A stretch of 36,977 nt of DNA, from positions 1 to 36,977 of IMG/VR virus record IMGVR_UViG_3300025012_000204. One strand, given 5' to 3'. The notes below the pieces were generated by a model that did no database searches, was not told the origin of the DNA, and saw only the letters and a list, made by a program, of their open reading frames with translations. This DNA comes from a virus. Shown in pieces: positions 5,719 to 12,555 of the stretch. Numbering within the stretch: the stretch's first letter is position 1; each line of letters starts with the position of its first letter. Made by a program: the position numbers and the translations under genes.

Positions 5719-5875
5719 GTGGATGGCCGAAATCGGTGCTATGGGCGGTAGCGCGCCACACAAAGAGCCGCGCACTTTTGCCAAAAACCCGGCGTTGGCC
5801 AGCCGGGCCGGGAAAATCGGCGGCAGACTAGGCAAAAACCCTTACGGGCGAAAGGGCAAGCCGCGTGACGGCTGA
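5651..5875 (+). CDS. KGG-motif small basic protein (stress-protein-like)
   Basis: 74 residues. The middle reads DPKWMAEIGAMGGSAPH, then FAKNPALASRAGKIGGR, two Gly-Gly turns spaced like the KGG repeat of bacterial general stress proteins (YmdF and con-10-like). Those are small, hydrophilic and probably disordered. The protein is very basic, so nucleic-acid contact is possible. It starts inside the preceding gene with only a weak ribosome-binding site, and overlaps the following GTG start. A KGG protein on a phage is unusual. Confidence 0.6.
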   Translation: MTNPPNRHQAQKKLLKKRHHDPKWMAEIGAMGGSAPHKEPRTFAKNPALASRAGKIGGRLGKNPYGRKGKPRDG

Positions 5876-6038
5876 TACACCCGTAGCCAAACTTTACGTC
5901 GATTTCTATGTTTACCAATGCGGCTGCGTCTGGTCATATCGCCCACCAGAGTTTGCTAGTTTATGCGAGAACCACTTTGATGAGAAAACCGGTAGAATAA
6001 AGCACTTTGGACTTGACGCTAGTGTTTATTCGTGCTAG
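5865..6038 (+). CDS. Tiny zinc-finger-like protein, 57 residues
   Basis: A GTG-started ORF overlapping the end of the KGG gene by 11 bases. It encodes CGC in a strand context (YQCGCVWSYRPP) and, eleven residues later, LCENH: a C-x-C...C-x-x-H set typical of very small zinc-binding phage proteins. The tight overlap and the intact metal-ligand set argue for a real gene. The stop codon TAG is the first half of the -10 box of the next promoter (6036-6041). Function unknown; nucleic-acid or protein binding is likely. Confidence 0.6.
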   Translation: MTADTPVAKLYVDFYVYQCGCVWSYRPPEFASLCENHFDEKTGRIKHFGLDASVYSC

Positions 6039-6041
6039 TAT
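6013..6041 (+). promoter_or_regulatory. Promoter P3
   Basis: TTGACG (6013-6018), 17-base spacer, TAGTAT (6036-6041). The spacer is nearly the same as that of the antisense promoter at 19761-19790, sharing the strings TGTTTATT and CGTGC. AAGGAG (6072-6077) precedes the ATG at 6085 within the leader string also seen at 1003 and 1832. It drives the small membrane protein and probably the lysin. Confidence 0.75.
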
Positions 6042-6084
6042 GGGTAGGCTTGGCCATTAAGACAAGCGTAAAAGGAGAGCTAAA

Positions 6085-6330
6085 ATGAAGAGTATAAAAA
6101 CTCCCGGTACTCCCAAAAACAATGTAAACAAGGCTGATCGAGCACGACAACTGCTTACACCAGTTATCGACAAAATTGCTCAATTAGTTGGCGTAGGCTT
6201 TATACTGGCCACCAGTTACGGTTTTACGCACGATTGGTTGAAGAACCATCAGCTTAACCACGACTACAGCGTGGCCGGCGGCATTATGGTCGTCAGCATT
6301 GCTTTGTACCTAGTCGTTCGCAAGCGCTAG
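6085..6330 (+). CDS. Two-helix membrane protein, holin candidate
   Basis: 81 residues with a basic N-terminus, then two hydrophobic segments (about 34-52 and 61-78) split by a short polar loop with His and Asn, and a KR end. Size, topology and position directly before a secreted lysin suggest a class II holin. It has its own promoter and one of the best ribosome-binding sites in the window. However, a second set of holin-like genes lies in the late arm, so this one may act earlier or be a membrane protein of another kind. Confidence 0.55.
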   Translation: MKSIKTPGTPKNNVNKADRARQLLTPVIDKIAQLVGVGFILATSYGFTHDWLKNHQLNHDYSVAGGIMVVSIALYLVVRKR

Positions 6331-6339
6331 TGTATAATA

Positions 6340-6386
6340 GGAAGGTTACGCTTTTTACCAACTGCGACTGTCTGCGTAACACACAA
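6340..6386 (+). promoter_or_regulatory. Leader hairpin before the lysin start, possible split ribosome-binding site
   Basis: GTTACGC (6345-6351) and GCGTAAC (6374-6380) form a 7-bp inverted repeat with a 22-nt loop ending five bases before the ATG at 6386. There is no Shine-Dalgarno site between hairpin and ATG, but GGAAGG (6340-6345) lies just upstream of the stem. If the hairpin forms, the ribosome-binding site is brought close to the start, as reported for some phage T4 genes. A TATAAT at 6333-6338 may be a -10 box, though its -35 is poor. Confidence 0.5.
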
Positions 6387-6880
6387 TGAAGCAATTTCTA
6401 GGTTGTTTAATCTCAGTTTCACTTGTCGTATTTGGTTTGTCTGTGGCCCAAGCCACTCCGACGCCTTTTAAGGCTCTACAAGGCCCGAAAGTCGTCAAAG
6501 TGGGTGTATCGTCAGCCACTTACGTAAAACCCGACCCACCGCCACCAGTGCGGGCTATCCGCCAACCCGGCGACTGTAACAAGTGGCGGTCGGTCATCGC
6601 TCAGTATGATTGGAATGTTGACGTGGCCGTCAATGTCTGCAACGCCGAAAGTGGTGGCGACCCCAATAATGATAATCCAAACGACCGACATCCTAGTTAT
6701 GGCTTGTTGGTCTGTTACGGCTCACGCGGGCTGTTCCAAATAGGCTGCGACAGCACCTCTAACTACGCCGGGATGTTCAACCCCTATACCAACATCGCTG
6801 AAGCCTATGCCAAGTATAAAGCGCGGGGCTGGTCGCCGTGGGGCTACACTACTTGTCGCTATAAGGTAGTATGTTACTAA
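6386..6880 (+). CDS. Secreted lysozyme-like (transglycosylase-type) endolysin
   Basis: 164 residues. The N-terminus is a Sec signal peptide (MKQFLGCLISVSLVVFGLSV, with AQA as a likely cleavage site), then a proline-rich linker and a lysozyme-fold domain. Catalytic and fold marks: E88 in CNAESGGDPNN, SRGLFQIG, and NIAEAYAKYKARGWSPWG. These match the soluble lytic transglycosylase/lysozyme-like families that cut glycan strands. Several cysteines (64, 85, 110, 121, 157, 163) suggest disulfides formed outside the membrane. Being exported by the host, it would not need a holin for release. It lacks a normal ribosome-binding site (see the leader hairpin). Confidence 0.8.
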   Translation: MKQFLGCLISVSLVVFGLSVAQATPTPFKALQGPKVVKVGVSSATYVKPDPPPPVRAIRQPGDCNKWRSVIAQYDWNVDVAVNVCNAESGGDPNNDNPNDRHPSYGLLVCYGSRGLFQIGCDSTSNYAGMFNPYTNIAEAYAKYKARGWSPWGYTTCRYKVVCY

Positions 6881-6881
6881 A

Positions 6882-7256
6882 ATGTATATTTCAAAACAGC
6901 GAAAATATCCCAACAAACGTATCGAACAGGGCGGCCGGTCGTTTATGTCAAAATATGAGGGTCGTATCGCTCAAGAATTGGAATTGCGCCAAAAAGCCGG
7001 CGAGTTCACGGGTATAGACTACCAGTATCGTATTAAGCTCTACGTCTATTTGCCAAACGGCGAGAAGGCTTATTTATTCGATTACCTTTGCGATTTTCGG
7101 TGCCACCGGCCCAACAACACCTTTTTGCTTGTTGAAGCCAAAGGCCACGCCACCGAGCTTTACAGAACTAAGAAAAAGATATTAGACTTAGTCTGGTTGC
7201 CCGATCACCTCGACCACGAGTTTGAAGAGATCAAACAAGGTGGGTGGCGCGTATGA
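6882..7256 (+). CDS. DUF1064-like phage nuclease (PD-(D/E)XK type)
   Basis: 124 residues. The pattern RKYPNKRIEQGGRSFMSKYEGRIAQ..., an E in the first helix, FDYLCDFRC (acid in the second strand) and LLVEAKG (E-x-K) followed by a Thr/Lys helix is that of DUF1064, a family of small phage restriction-endonuclease-fold proteins proposed to act as Holliday-junction or branched-DNA nucleases. It could resolve recombination intermediates before packaging, complementing the exonuclease and annealing protein. It starts two bases after the lysin stop and overlaps the next start (ATGA). Confidence 0.75.
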   Translation: MYISKQRKYPNKRIEQGGRSFMSKYEGRIAQELELRQKAGEFTGIDYQYRIKLYVYLPNGEKAYLFDYLCDFRCHRPNNTFLLVEAKGHATELYRTKKKILDLVWLPDHLDHEFEEIKQGGWRV

Positions 7257-7651
7257 ACTATATACCTCTGCAATTCCAAGAAAAAATGACCTTTTTGCGT
7301 TCTCTGTTTGGGAGTCGATGTACTAACTGTGGAAGTATCGAAAGCCTACACTTCGACCACGTACTGCCAGAGGACAAGAGTTTTAGTATTAGCGATAAAT
7401 GGTACTATGAACTCGAAAAATTACTACCCGAACTGCAAAAATGCCAACTCCTGTGCTCTTCGTGTCACGGAATAAAAACAAGAGCCGACTATGGAGCTAG
7501 GCCGATGATTATTCACGGCACCCGTTCGATGTACAATAATAAAAAGTGCAGATGTGCCGACTGCCTTTTTGCGAATACCGAATATCATAGACATATAAGA
7601 GCGAAACTGGTGCCTAATATATGGCCCCTGCGGGCTTGGCCAATAGGTTAA
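7253..7651 (+). CDS. HNH endonuclease, paralogue of the late-arm HNH
   Basis: 132 residues from ATG 7253 (ATGA overlap); a GTG three codons earlier is possible. It has CTNCGS, the catalytic LHFDHVLPEDKSF block and LLCSSCH, then a second CRCADC metal site. Long stretches are shared with the protein at 31925-32308 (FDHVLPEDKSF, LLPELQKCQLLCS, HGT-SMY, KCRC), so the two are paralogues, probably mobile homing-type endonucleases. It lies at the end of the early arm, between the DUF1064 gene and the last early gene. Confidence 0.85.
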   Translation: MNYIPLQFQEKMTFLRSLFGSRCTNCGSIESLHFDHVLPEDKSFSISDKWYYELEKLLPELQKCQLLCSSCHGIKTRADYGARPMIIHGTRSMYNNKKCRCADCLFANTEYHRHIRAKLVPNIWPLRAWPIG

Positions 7652-7696
7652 ATGTCGCGGTAAGTCAACAGTTTTGTGGCAGTGGGGTGTGGCCAC

Positions 7697-7725
7697 TTGA
7701 CTACAGCCGGTTTTCAAGTTTTAAT
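7697..7725 (+). promoter_or_regulatory. Candidate promoter for the last early gene
   Basis: TTGACT (7697-7702), 17-base spacer, TTTAAT (7720-7725), in the 111-base gap between the HNH gene and the ATG at 7763. A second, weaker set (TTGACA 7726-7731, TATTTT 7750-7755) overlaps. No Shine-Dalgarno site precedes the ATG, unlike the genes behind P1-P3. Confidence 0.45.
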
Positions 7726-7762
7726 TTGACAACAATAGTCCTATTGCTTTATTTTGTAGCTT

Positions 7763-7987
7763 ATGAGAGCGCAACTAGAGCTACCTCCTATAAAACCAAA
7801 AACAGAAAAGTATCGCAGTCACCGATTGCATAGTCGCGGTGGTAAAGGCTACGGAGAATATCAATTTGATCGTGTAGAGAGCATAAAAAGAATCATAGCC
7901 AAATATGGCGTCGGTGTTACTAGAGACGGCCGGCCCTTGCGCGTCAACGGAGTTCCTACCTTAGAGATTAGAGAGGTGGTTTTTTAG
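7763..7987 (+). CDS. Hypothetical basic protein, last rightward gene
   Basis: 74 residues, basic in the first half (KPKTEKYRSHRLHSRGGKGYG), then a helix (VESIKRIIAKYG) and a short beta end. I do not recognise it. It is preceded by promoter-like sequence but no ribosome-binding site. Its stop codon overlaps the stop codon of the leftward gene at 7984 (the shared bases TTAG), with no terminator hairpin between the two converging arms. Confidence 0.5.
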   Translation: MRAQLELPPIKPKTEKYRSHRLHSRGGKGYGEYQFDRVESIKRIIAKYGVGVTRDGRPLRVNGVPTLEIREVVF

Positions 7988-8313
7988 GCGGAGATTTTCT
8001 CTCTGGCGTTCCACGTAGCTTGTTTACGCAGTATCTCGATCCCGCCGCCGTTGTAGGTGAGCTTAACATCGCCCACATAGTCGCCCTTCGGTGAGTGGTC
8101 GGTAGCGTCAGCCGTATAGGTGATAATGCCGTTGGCCGCGTCCGTTATAGTGGCGTTCTTGCCGGCTTGAGTGATAACTTTATCGGACTTTCGTTGAATA
8201 ATTAGAGTGACAGTCGCAACATCGGTGAGGTCTAGGGCTACCTTCTTACGAGTACAGGTGATGACGTAATTTGGTGCGGTGTTGCCCTCAACCACCTTAA
8301 AATTGACTGCCAT
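7984..8313 (-). CDS. BppU N-terminal-like baseplate/fibre protein
   Basis: 109 residues, the last gene of the late transcript. An opening beta-strand (FKVVEGNTAPNYVITC), LDLTDVATVTLIIQRKSDK, a predicted turn GIITYTADATD and GDYVGDVKLTY match the immunoglobulin-like N-terminal domain of BppU, known from baseplates of phages of Gram-positive hosts. There it joins receptor-binding proteins to the tail. Here the domain stands alone next to adhesin genes, so it may be an adaptor for them. The start overlaps the stop of the LAGLIDADG gene (TAATG). Confidence 0.65.
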   Translation of the reverse strand: MAVNFKVVEGNTAPNYVITCTRKKVALDLTDVATVTLIIQRKSDKVITQAGKNATITDAANGIITYTADATDHSPKGDYVGDVKLTYNGGGIEILRKQATWNAREKISA

Positions 8314-8723
8314 TACGCTATTCCCAGTTTAAGTTTCTTGATTGCTAAAACTATGTTTTCCAACGGGCTAGGATCATAGTCTCTAAAACGATGTCTAGTA
8401 GTGATATGGGCCGCTTTGAGTAGCATTTCGGCTTGGGGTTTTTTATATATAAGGTGGGGTAAGATTTGAGGTAGAATATCGAGTATTTCTTCTTTCCTAA
8501 ATCGTAAGTACCACAGTGAATTACCGCTTAGTCGACTCGTTCCAGCCGAGTTAATTTTCCCGCCGAATTGTTTCTGTATTTCTTTTAAGAACCAAAGGTC
8601 TCGACCGCTAATTTGGAGATGGAGCGTATAAAAATACCCGTAGGGCGGTCTTTCTTTTCGCTTGTAGACAGCAAAGCAGCCTTCGCCATCTAGTAACCCT
8701 GCTAAATAAGCATAGTTCCTCAC
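8313..8723 (-). CDS. LAGLIDADG homing endonuclease, single-motif
   Basis: 136 residues. The N-terminal YLAGLLDGEGCF is the diagnostic LAGLIDADG helix with its catalytic acidic residue; the rest alternates beta-strands and helices (SLWYLRFRKEEILDILPQIL) as in single-motif members, which cut DNA as homodimers. It sits between two fibre genes, is started by GTG without a clear ribosome-binding site, and ends in a TAATG overlap that hands translation to the BppU-like gene. It is not within an intron or intein that I can see. It probably promotes its own spread into related phages by cleaving uninserted alleles. Confidence 0.9.
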   Translation of the reverse strand: MRNYAYLAGLLDGEGCFAVYKRKERPPYGYFYTLHLQISGRDLWFLKEIQKQFGGKINSAGTSRLSGNSLWYLRFRKEEILDILPQILPHLIYKKPQAEMLLKAAHITTRHRFRDYDPSPLENIVLAIKKLKLGIA

Positions 8724-8725
8724 AC

Positions 8726-11071
8726 TTAAACTATAGCACTTTTCGGCCCGGTATCAATGCTAGCCTCGTTAGTTCCTTCGTCGAGCGTAGCTGTAATGCG
8801 ACTACCGTCAAGCGAGGCGTTAATAGTGGGCCCGTCTATCGTGGTGGGTGAACTATCGGTGTCTACCTCTGTTGTTTTTGTACCGGTGTCCACAGTGGTA
8901 GTGATTGCCGGTTGGTCTAAATCAGTCTCGTAGGGTGGCGGCGAAGGCGACGGACTGACGCTGGCTGATGGTGAAACCGACGTACTGGGTGACACTGACG
9001 CCGAGGGCGAGATCGAAGCGCTTGGACTCACGGAAGCCGAAGCGCTACTGGAAGGGCTCAATGAAGGCGACTCTGAACTAGACGGGCTGGCAGAAGCAGA
9101 GGGCGAAGCCGAAGCGCTGGCGGAGCTTGAGGGCGACAGCGAAGCACTGGCACTGGCACTGGGTGAAATCGAGGCGGACGGGCTAACACTAGCTGAGGGA
9201 CTGACAGAAGCAGAGGGTGACAGACTGGCACTCGGTGATAACGAGGCTGATGGAGATAATGAGGTGCTTGGGCTGACTGAGGCACTCGCCGAACTGGACG
9301 GACTGAGTGAAGCGCTAGCACTACTTGAAGGTGATACGGAAGCTGAAGGAGATACCGAAGCTGACGCCGACGCTGACGGACTTATGCTAGCCGACGGGCT
9401 CAATGAAGCACTAGCGCTGGACGAAGGTGAAACCGAGGCCGAAGGTGAGAGTGATGGTGAGGCACTAGCCGAGGGGCTAACCGAAGCGCTCGGTGACACA
9501 CTAGCGCTGGCACTTCCACTAGGACTTACGCTTGCTGACGGACTTAGTGAGGGGCTAGCGCTGCCGCTTGGTGAAACAGACGCAGAGGGTGACAGACTTG
9601 GGCTGGCTGAAGCAGAAGGGCTAACGCTAGCCGAGGGAGAAATAGATAGTGACACACTAGCAGAGGGAGAGATACTGGCGCTTGGGCTGACACTCTCTGA
9701 TTCTGAAGCCGAAGGTGAAACAGAAGCCGAAGGACTGACACTGGCCGAGGCGGACGATGAGGGGCTTATAGACGCGGAAGGGCTGATACTTGGTGACACT
9801 GAAGCCGAAGGCGAAACTGAAGCGGAAGCGCTAGAACTGGGGCTAATACTTGCTGAGGGGGAAACCGAAGCCGATGGGCTAACTGACGCACTAGGGCTAA
9901 CTGACGCACTAGGGCTTACAGAGGCACTTGGGGAGACCGATGATACTTCTGATGGTGAAGCTGAACTTGAAGGGCTTACTGAAGCACTCGCCGAAGCCGA
10001 AGGCGATACACTTGCAGAGGGTGAGACCGAAGCACTGGCAGAAGCACTGGGTGAAACACTGGCCGAAGGAGATACGCTAGCTGATACGCTAGCTGAGGGG
10101 CTGACGGACGCTGAAGGGGAAACCGAAGCCGATGGGCTAACACTAGCGCTGGGGCTGGAACCAAGCTGTAATAATAAGTAACTTCCATCTTCCAGTAAAA
10201 CATTGAAGGCATCTTCTTTTCTTAAAACATCAGAGGCGGCCTCCGAAGGAGAGGGTGATAGGGACACAGAGGCTGAGGGAGAGACAGAGGCAGATAAGGA
10301 CGCGCTAGGAGATGTAGAAGCCGAAGGGCTGATAGATGGCGACTCGCTGGCACTCGGTGATATAGAGGCACTTGGAGAAATACTGGGACTCTCAGAAGCC
10401 GATGGAGAAGTGCTAGCACTTGGGGAAACGCTAGCAGATTCAGACGCACTAGGTGAGACGGATGCAGAGGGCGATAATGAAGGGCTTTCGCTTGCTGATG
10501 GTGAAACGGAGGCTGATGGTGAAATACTTGGCGATTCACTAGCGCTTGGTGAAACTGAAGCCGAGGGGCTGACAGAAGAACCTGTAGACACCAGCGCATA
10601 GATAGCATACATCCCATCAGCGTCTGCTACCGCACCCCCGCCGTAGGGGTTGTTTAGAGCGGTTTGAGATGCCAGTATATCGCTCCCCGCACCGCCAGAA
10701 TCTGCACGGTCAACTCCACTGTTGCCAGTGTGAGCGTCCATTTGTAAGCCGAGCCAATAAGCCGTGCTGGCACTTATCGCCCAATCAACTGTTACACGCA
10801 CCCATCCGCCCGCAGTATCAGAGTTTGTGTTATCAACAAAAAGCCTAACATCTGCTACGCCAGCAGTATTAGAATATAAAGCTACCTCAAAATTAGCGCT
10901 ATTAGTTCCAGCGGCACGATACCAACCTACCTCAGTTATGCTTGTAGCCCCAACAGGGCTGGTATCTTTTGTAACTACAGACGAACCATCAAAAGTAGTG
11001 CTTGTTCCAGCAGGGTCGGCGGTTGGTGCAACGGTTACGAAGCCGCTATTTGTGCCGAGGACGAGAGCCAT
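8726..11071 (-). CDS. Giant Ser/Pro/Ala-repeat virion protein (putative adhesin/fibre)
   Basis: 781 residues. Residues 1-163 form a beta-rich N-terminal domain beginning [16 protein letters not shown]. Residues about 164-714 are almost pure S/P/A with V, I, E or L inserted, in units such as [12 protein letters not shown]. The array is interrupted once (about 277-305) by a short segment with [15 protein letters not shown], a motif typical of phage fibre proteins. The C-terminal 67 residues are Thr/Asp-rich. The repeats likely form an extended, possibly glycosylated stalk. Position in the fibre block and the capsule-like composition point to host attachment. The first 24 residues are duplicated at 11806-11892. 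Confidence 0.75.
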   Translation of the reverse strand: MALVLGTNSGFVTVAPTADPAGTSTTFDGSSVVTKDTSPVGATSITEVGWYRAAGTNSANFEVALYSNTAGVADVRLFVDNTNSDTAGGWVRVTVDWAISASTAYWLGLQMDAHTGNSGVDRADSGGAGSDILASQTALNNPYGGGAVADADGMYAIYALVSTGSSVSPSASVSPSASESPSISPSASVSPSASESPSLSPSASVSPSASESASVSPSASTSPSASESPSISPSASISPSASESPSISPSASTSPSASLSASVSPSASVSLSPSPSEAASDVLRKEDAFNVLLEDGSYLLLQLGSSPSASVSPSASVSPSASVSPSASVSASVSPSASVSPSASASASVSPSASVSPSASASASVSPSSSASPSEVSSVSPSASVSPSASVSPSASVSPSASVSPSASISPSSSASASVSPSASVSPSISPSASISPSSSASASVSPSASVSPSASESESVSPSASISPSASVSLSISPSASVSPSASASPSLSPSASVSPSGSASPSLSPSASVSPSGSASASVSPSASVSPSASASPSLSPSASVSPSSSASASLSPSASISPSASASASVSPSASVSPSSSASASLSPSSSASASVSPSTSLSPSASLSPSASLSPSASVSPSASVSPSASISPSASASASLSPSSSASASASPSASASPSSSESPSLSPSSSASASVSPSASISPSASVSPSTSVSPSASVSPSPSPPPYETDLDQPAITTTVDTGTKTTEVDTDSSPTTIDGPTINASLDGSRITATLDEGTNEASIDTGPKSAIV
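8930..10582 (-). repeat. SPSAS low-complexity repeat array (coding)
   Basis: About 1.65 kb encoding residues 164-714 of the giant repeat protein, broken at about 10157-10243. Serine codons from both the TCN and AGY boxes are mixed and the fourth position of each unit varies, so the array is regular at protein level but uneven at DNA level. That suggests selection for the peptide pattern rather than recent tandem duplication. The antisense strand is open over long stretches only because these codons rarely give stops when reversed. Confidence 0.85.
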
Positions 11072-11123
11072 TTCAGGCCCCCTCGGTTAGATTAGAAGTT
11101 TTTTTTTAGTGGTAGTCATTGGG

Positions 11124-11711
11124 CTAGACCTTATATTCCCAAATAACTATCGAGGAATGAGTGACACCTCCAAGATACCTAGTGCCACCGCTACCGTTAA
11201 ATGTAGTAGTCCCAGCGGTGGCGGCATTCCCAGCCCTGATTTTGAAGGTCGTAGCCGAGGTCGTTCCGGCGGTCATAGTGTGTCGTACGATGATTTGATG
11301 CGGTGTTCCGTTTGAGCCAGCAGCCTCCCAGCCAATCGCTAAAGCACTAGCTGTTGTATCTTGAAATAAAGCAGCAACTAGGTTCCCCGTTCCAGCAGAA
11401 CTAGCTAGATTCACTACCGCTTCAATAACAAGTATATTAGTGGTCGCTAGAGGGGTAATTGAACGGGTCATATATTGGTCGCCCTCGGTGTTTTGTGGGA
11501 TTGTATCGTCCAACGGTATGGTAGTTGTGCCTGTTGCAACGCTCGTAGTAAGGGTACTGACCACCTGAACAACTTCGCCAGCAAGTTGCGCATTGCGAAG
11601 CGTAACTTTCCTACTTGCCGGTGTACCCGCAGGGTCAGTAACCGTATAAACTAAGTCATCGCTTGTTGGGGTGGTGTCTTCGATTAATTCGGTGAGTTTT
11701 TGGTCAGCCAT
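11124..11711 (-). CDS. Tail fibre/decoration protein
   Basis: 195 residues. The N-terminus MADQKLTELIEDTTPTSDD followed by LVYTVTDPAGT is the usual opening of phage fibre and baseplate-attached proteins. The remainder is beta-rich with small residues (GTTTIPLDDT, AATAGTTTFNGSGG) and ends in a strand pair, as for a jelly-roll receptor-binding tip. A GGAAGG ribosome-binding site lies 8 bases upstream; an AT-rich TATAAT (11729-11734) overlaps this leader but has no good -35. It lies between the 28-codon minigene and the giant repeat protein. Confidence 0.65.
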   Translation of the reverse strand: MADQKLTELIEDTTPTSDDLVYTVTDPAGTPASRKVTLRNAQLAGEVVQVVSTLTTSVATGTTTIPLDDTIPQNTEGDQYMTRSITPLATTNILVIEAVVNLASSAGTGNLVAALFQDTTASALAIGWEAAGSNGTPHQIIVRHTMTAGTTSATTFKIRAGNAATAGTTTFNGSGGTRYLGGVTHSSIVIWEYKV

Positions 11712-11805
11712 TCTACGTACCTTCCTTTATTATAAGCTATTTACCTCCAATTATCATAACACTGTCATAGAGGCAGGGCGCACTAGGTAGGAACGCAGGT
11801 TTTAG

Positions 11806-11892
11806 TTATTGCTCAGTGGTATTTGTCCCAGCGGGGTCGGCTGTCGGGGCGACAGTTACGAAGCCCGAGTTGGTTCCGAGAACGAGGGCCAT
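11806..11892 (-). CDS. 28-codon minigene repeating the adhesin N-terminus
   Basis: The ORF encodes [16 protein letters not shown], then TADPAGTNTTEQ. Its first 25 codons match the start of the 781-residue repeat protein (start 11071) with one amino-acid change (Asn for Ser). Fourteen codons differ only synonymously. It has a strong ribosome-binding site (GGAGAGG) in the end of the upstream zinc-ribbon gene and a normal TAA stop. It may be a functional peptide (a spare attachment or capping module) or the stump of a second, diverged adhesin allele truncated after recombination. Confidence 0.55.
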   Translation of the reverse strand: MALVLGTNSGFVTVAPTADPAGTNTTEQ

Positions 11893-11893
11893 A

Positions 11894-12388
11894 TTAGCCT
11901 CTCCTAGCCAGAATAAGCTCTTGGGATTTTTTAGAATCTTCGGCTAGTGCTTCGGGTGAAGGGCCGGGCGGATTGAGATAGGTTTCCCACTGCAGTCGTC
12001 CCTTGTCTTTGAGCATTCTAGTGATAACTGGGCTGATGTTGCGGTATTTCCGATGGTATTGCTGCTGGTATTGTCGGACGTGCTCCCTGTTGTATGCCAG
12101 CCAGCGGGCGTAACGGATTTTCAAGCGCAGTCGATGTTTTTGACGATAACCCTTGTTATATTGGCGCATATATTCAAGGTACTTCTCTCTGTTTGCGAGG
12201 TAGTACAATCTACGTTTTTTCGCCAGCCGGCGTTTGTGACGACGATTATATCCGCGGTTTCTAGCGGCGTGGCACGAGAAGCATTCCGATTTGTAAGTAA
12301 ATCCTCGTCTCTTGCGAGCGTCCCTGTTCTTGGGGAACTGCTCAAGAGGCAATTCTTTTTGGCAACTCCGGCAAGTTTTCGTTTGCAT
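11894..12388 (-). CDS. Zinc-ribbon, Arg/Tyr-rich DNA-binding protein (homing-endonuclease-related)
   Basis: 164 residues. Residues 5-45 form a zinc ribbon (CRSCQKELPLEQF ... CFSCH) of the sort fused to phage and viral HNH or GIY-YIG endonucleases. The middle is a run of Tyr/Arg repeats (YLANREKYLEYMRQY, YARWLAYNREHVRQY) typical of the DNA-contacting repeat in those proteins. No HNH or GIY-YIG catalytic core is visible, so this may be a degenerate or non-catalytic member. It overlaps the preceding gene by 47 bases and is followed one base later by the adhesin minigene, suggesting an insertion or recombination site. Confidence 0.6.
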   Translation of the reverse strand: MQTKTCRSCQKELPLEQFPKNRDARKRRGFTYKSECFSCHAARNRGYNRRHKRRLAKKRRLYYLANREKYLEYMRQYNKGYRQKHRLRLKIRYARWLAYNREHVRQYQQQYHRKYRNISPVITRMLKDKGRLQWETYLNPPGPSPEALAEDSKKSQELILARRG

Positions 12389-12548
12389 TATAGCTGACTA
12401 GCTCCTCTTCTAAGTATAGCTTACGCTCTTCATACAGAACCCGCCACTCAGGGGTCAGCGTTAAAGTTTCCAGTGCCAGAGCATAGTAGCCTATTGATAA
12501 AACTAGGTTATCGCGCTTGACGTGGCGTTCGGTAGCAACTTCGCTCAC
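12342..12548 (-). CDS. Hypothetical small acidic helical protein
   Basis: 68 residues from a GTG start. The sequence is helical and acidic in the centre (EWRVLYEERKLYLEEELVSY). It is unrecognised. It lies directly after the holin-like gene and its 3' end overlaps the start of the zinc-ribbon gene by 47 bases, so that later gene may have been inserted at its tail. It is likely a late gene of the lysis/fibre region. Confidence 0.5.
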   Translation of the reverse strand: MSEVATERHVKRDNLVLSIGYYALALETLTLTPEWRVLYEERKLYLEEELVSYNANENLPELPKRIAS

Positions 12549-12555
12549 GAACTGC

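Noticed and set aside
7621-7833. 70-codon ORF between the HNH gene and the last early gene
   Set aside because: It overlaps both neighbours in another frame, covers promoter-like sequence and has no ribosome-binding site.
9264-10181. Long plus-strand ORF (and others at 10203-10601 and 27537-28115) opposite the SPSAS arrays
   Set aside because: Repetitive Leu/Glu/Gly translations are the mirror of Ser/Pro/Ala codons, which rarely give stops when reversed. No promoter or ribosome-binding site was seen.
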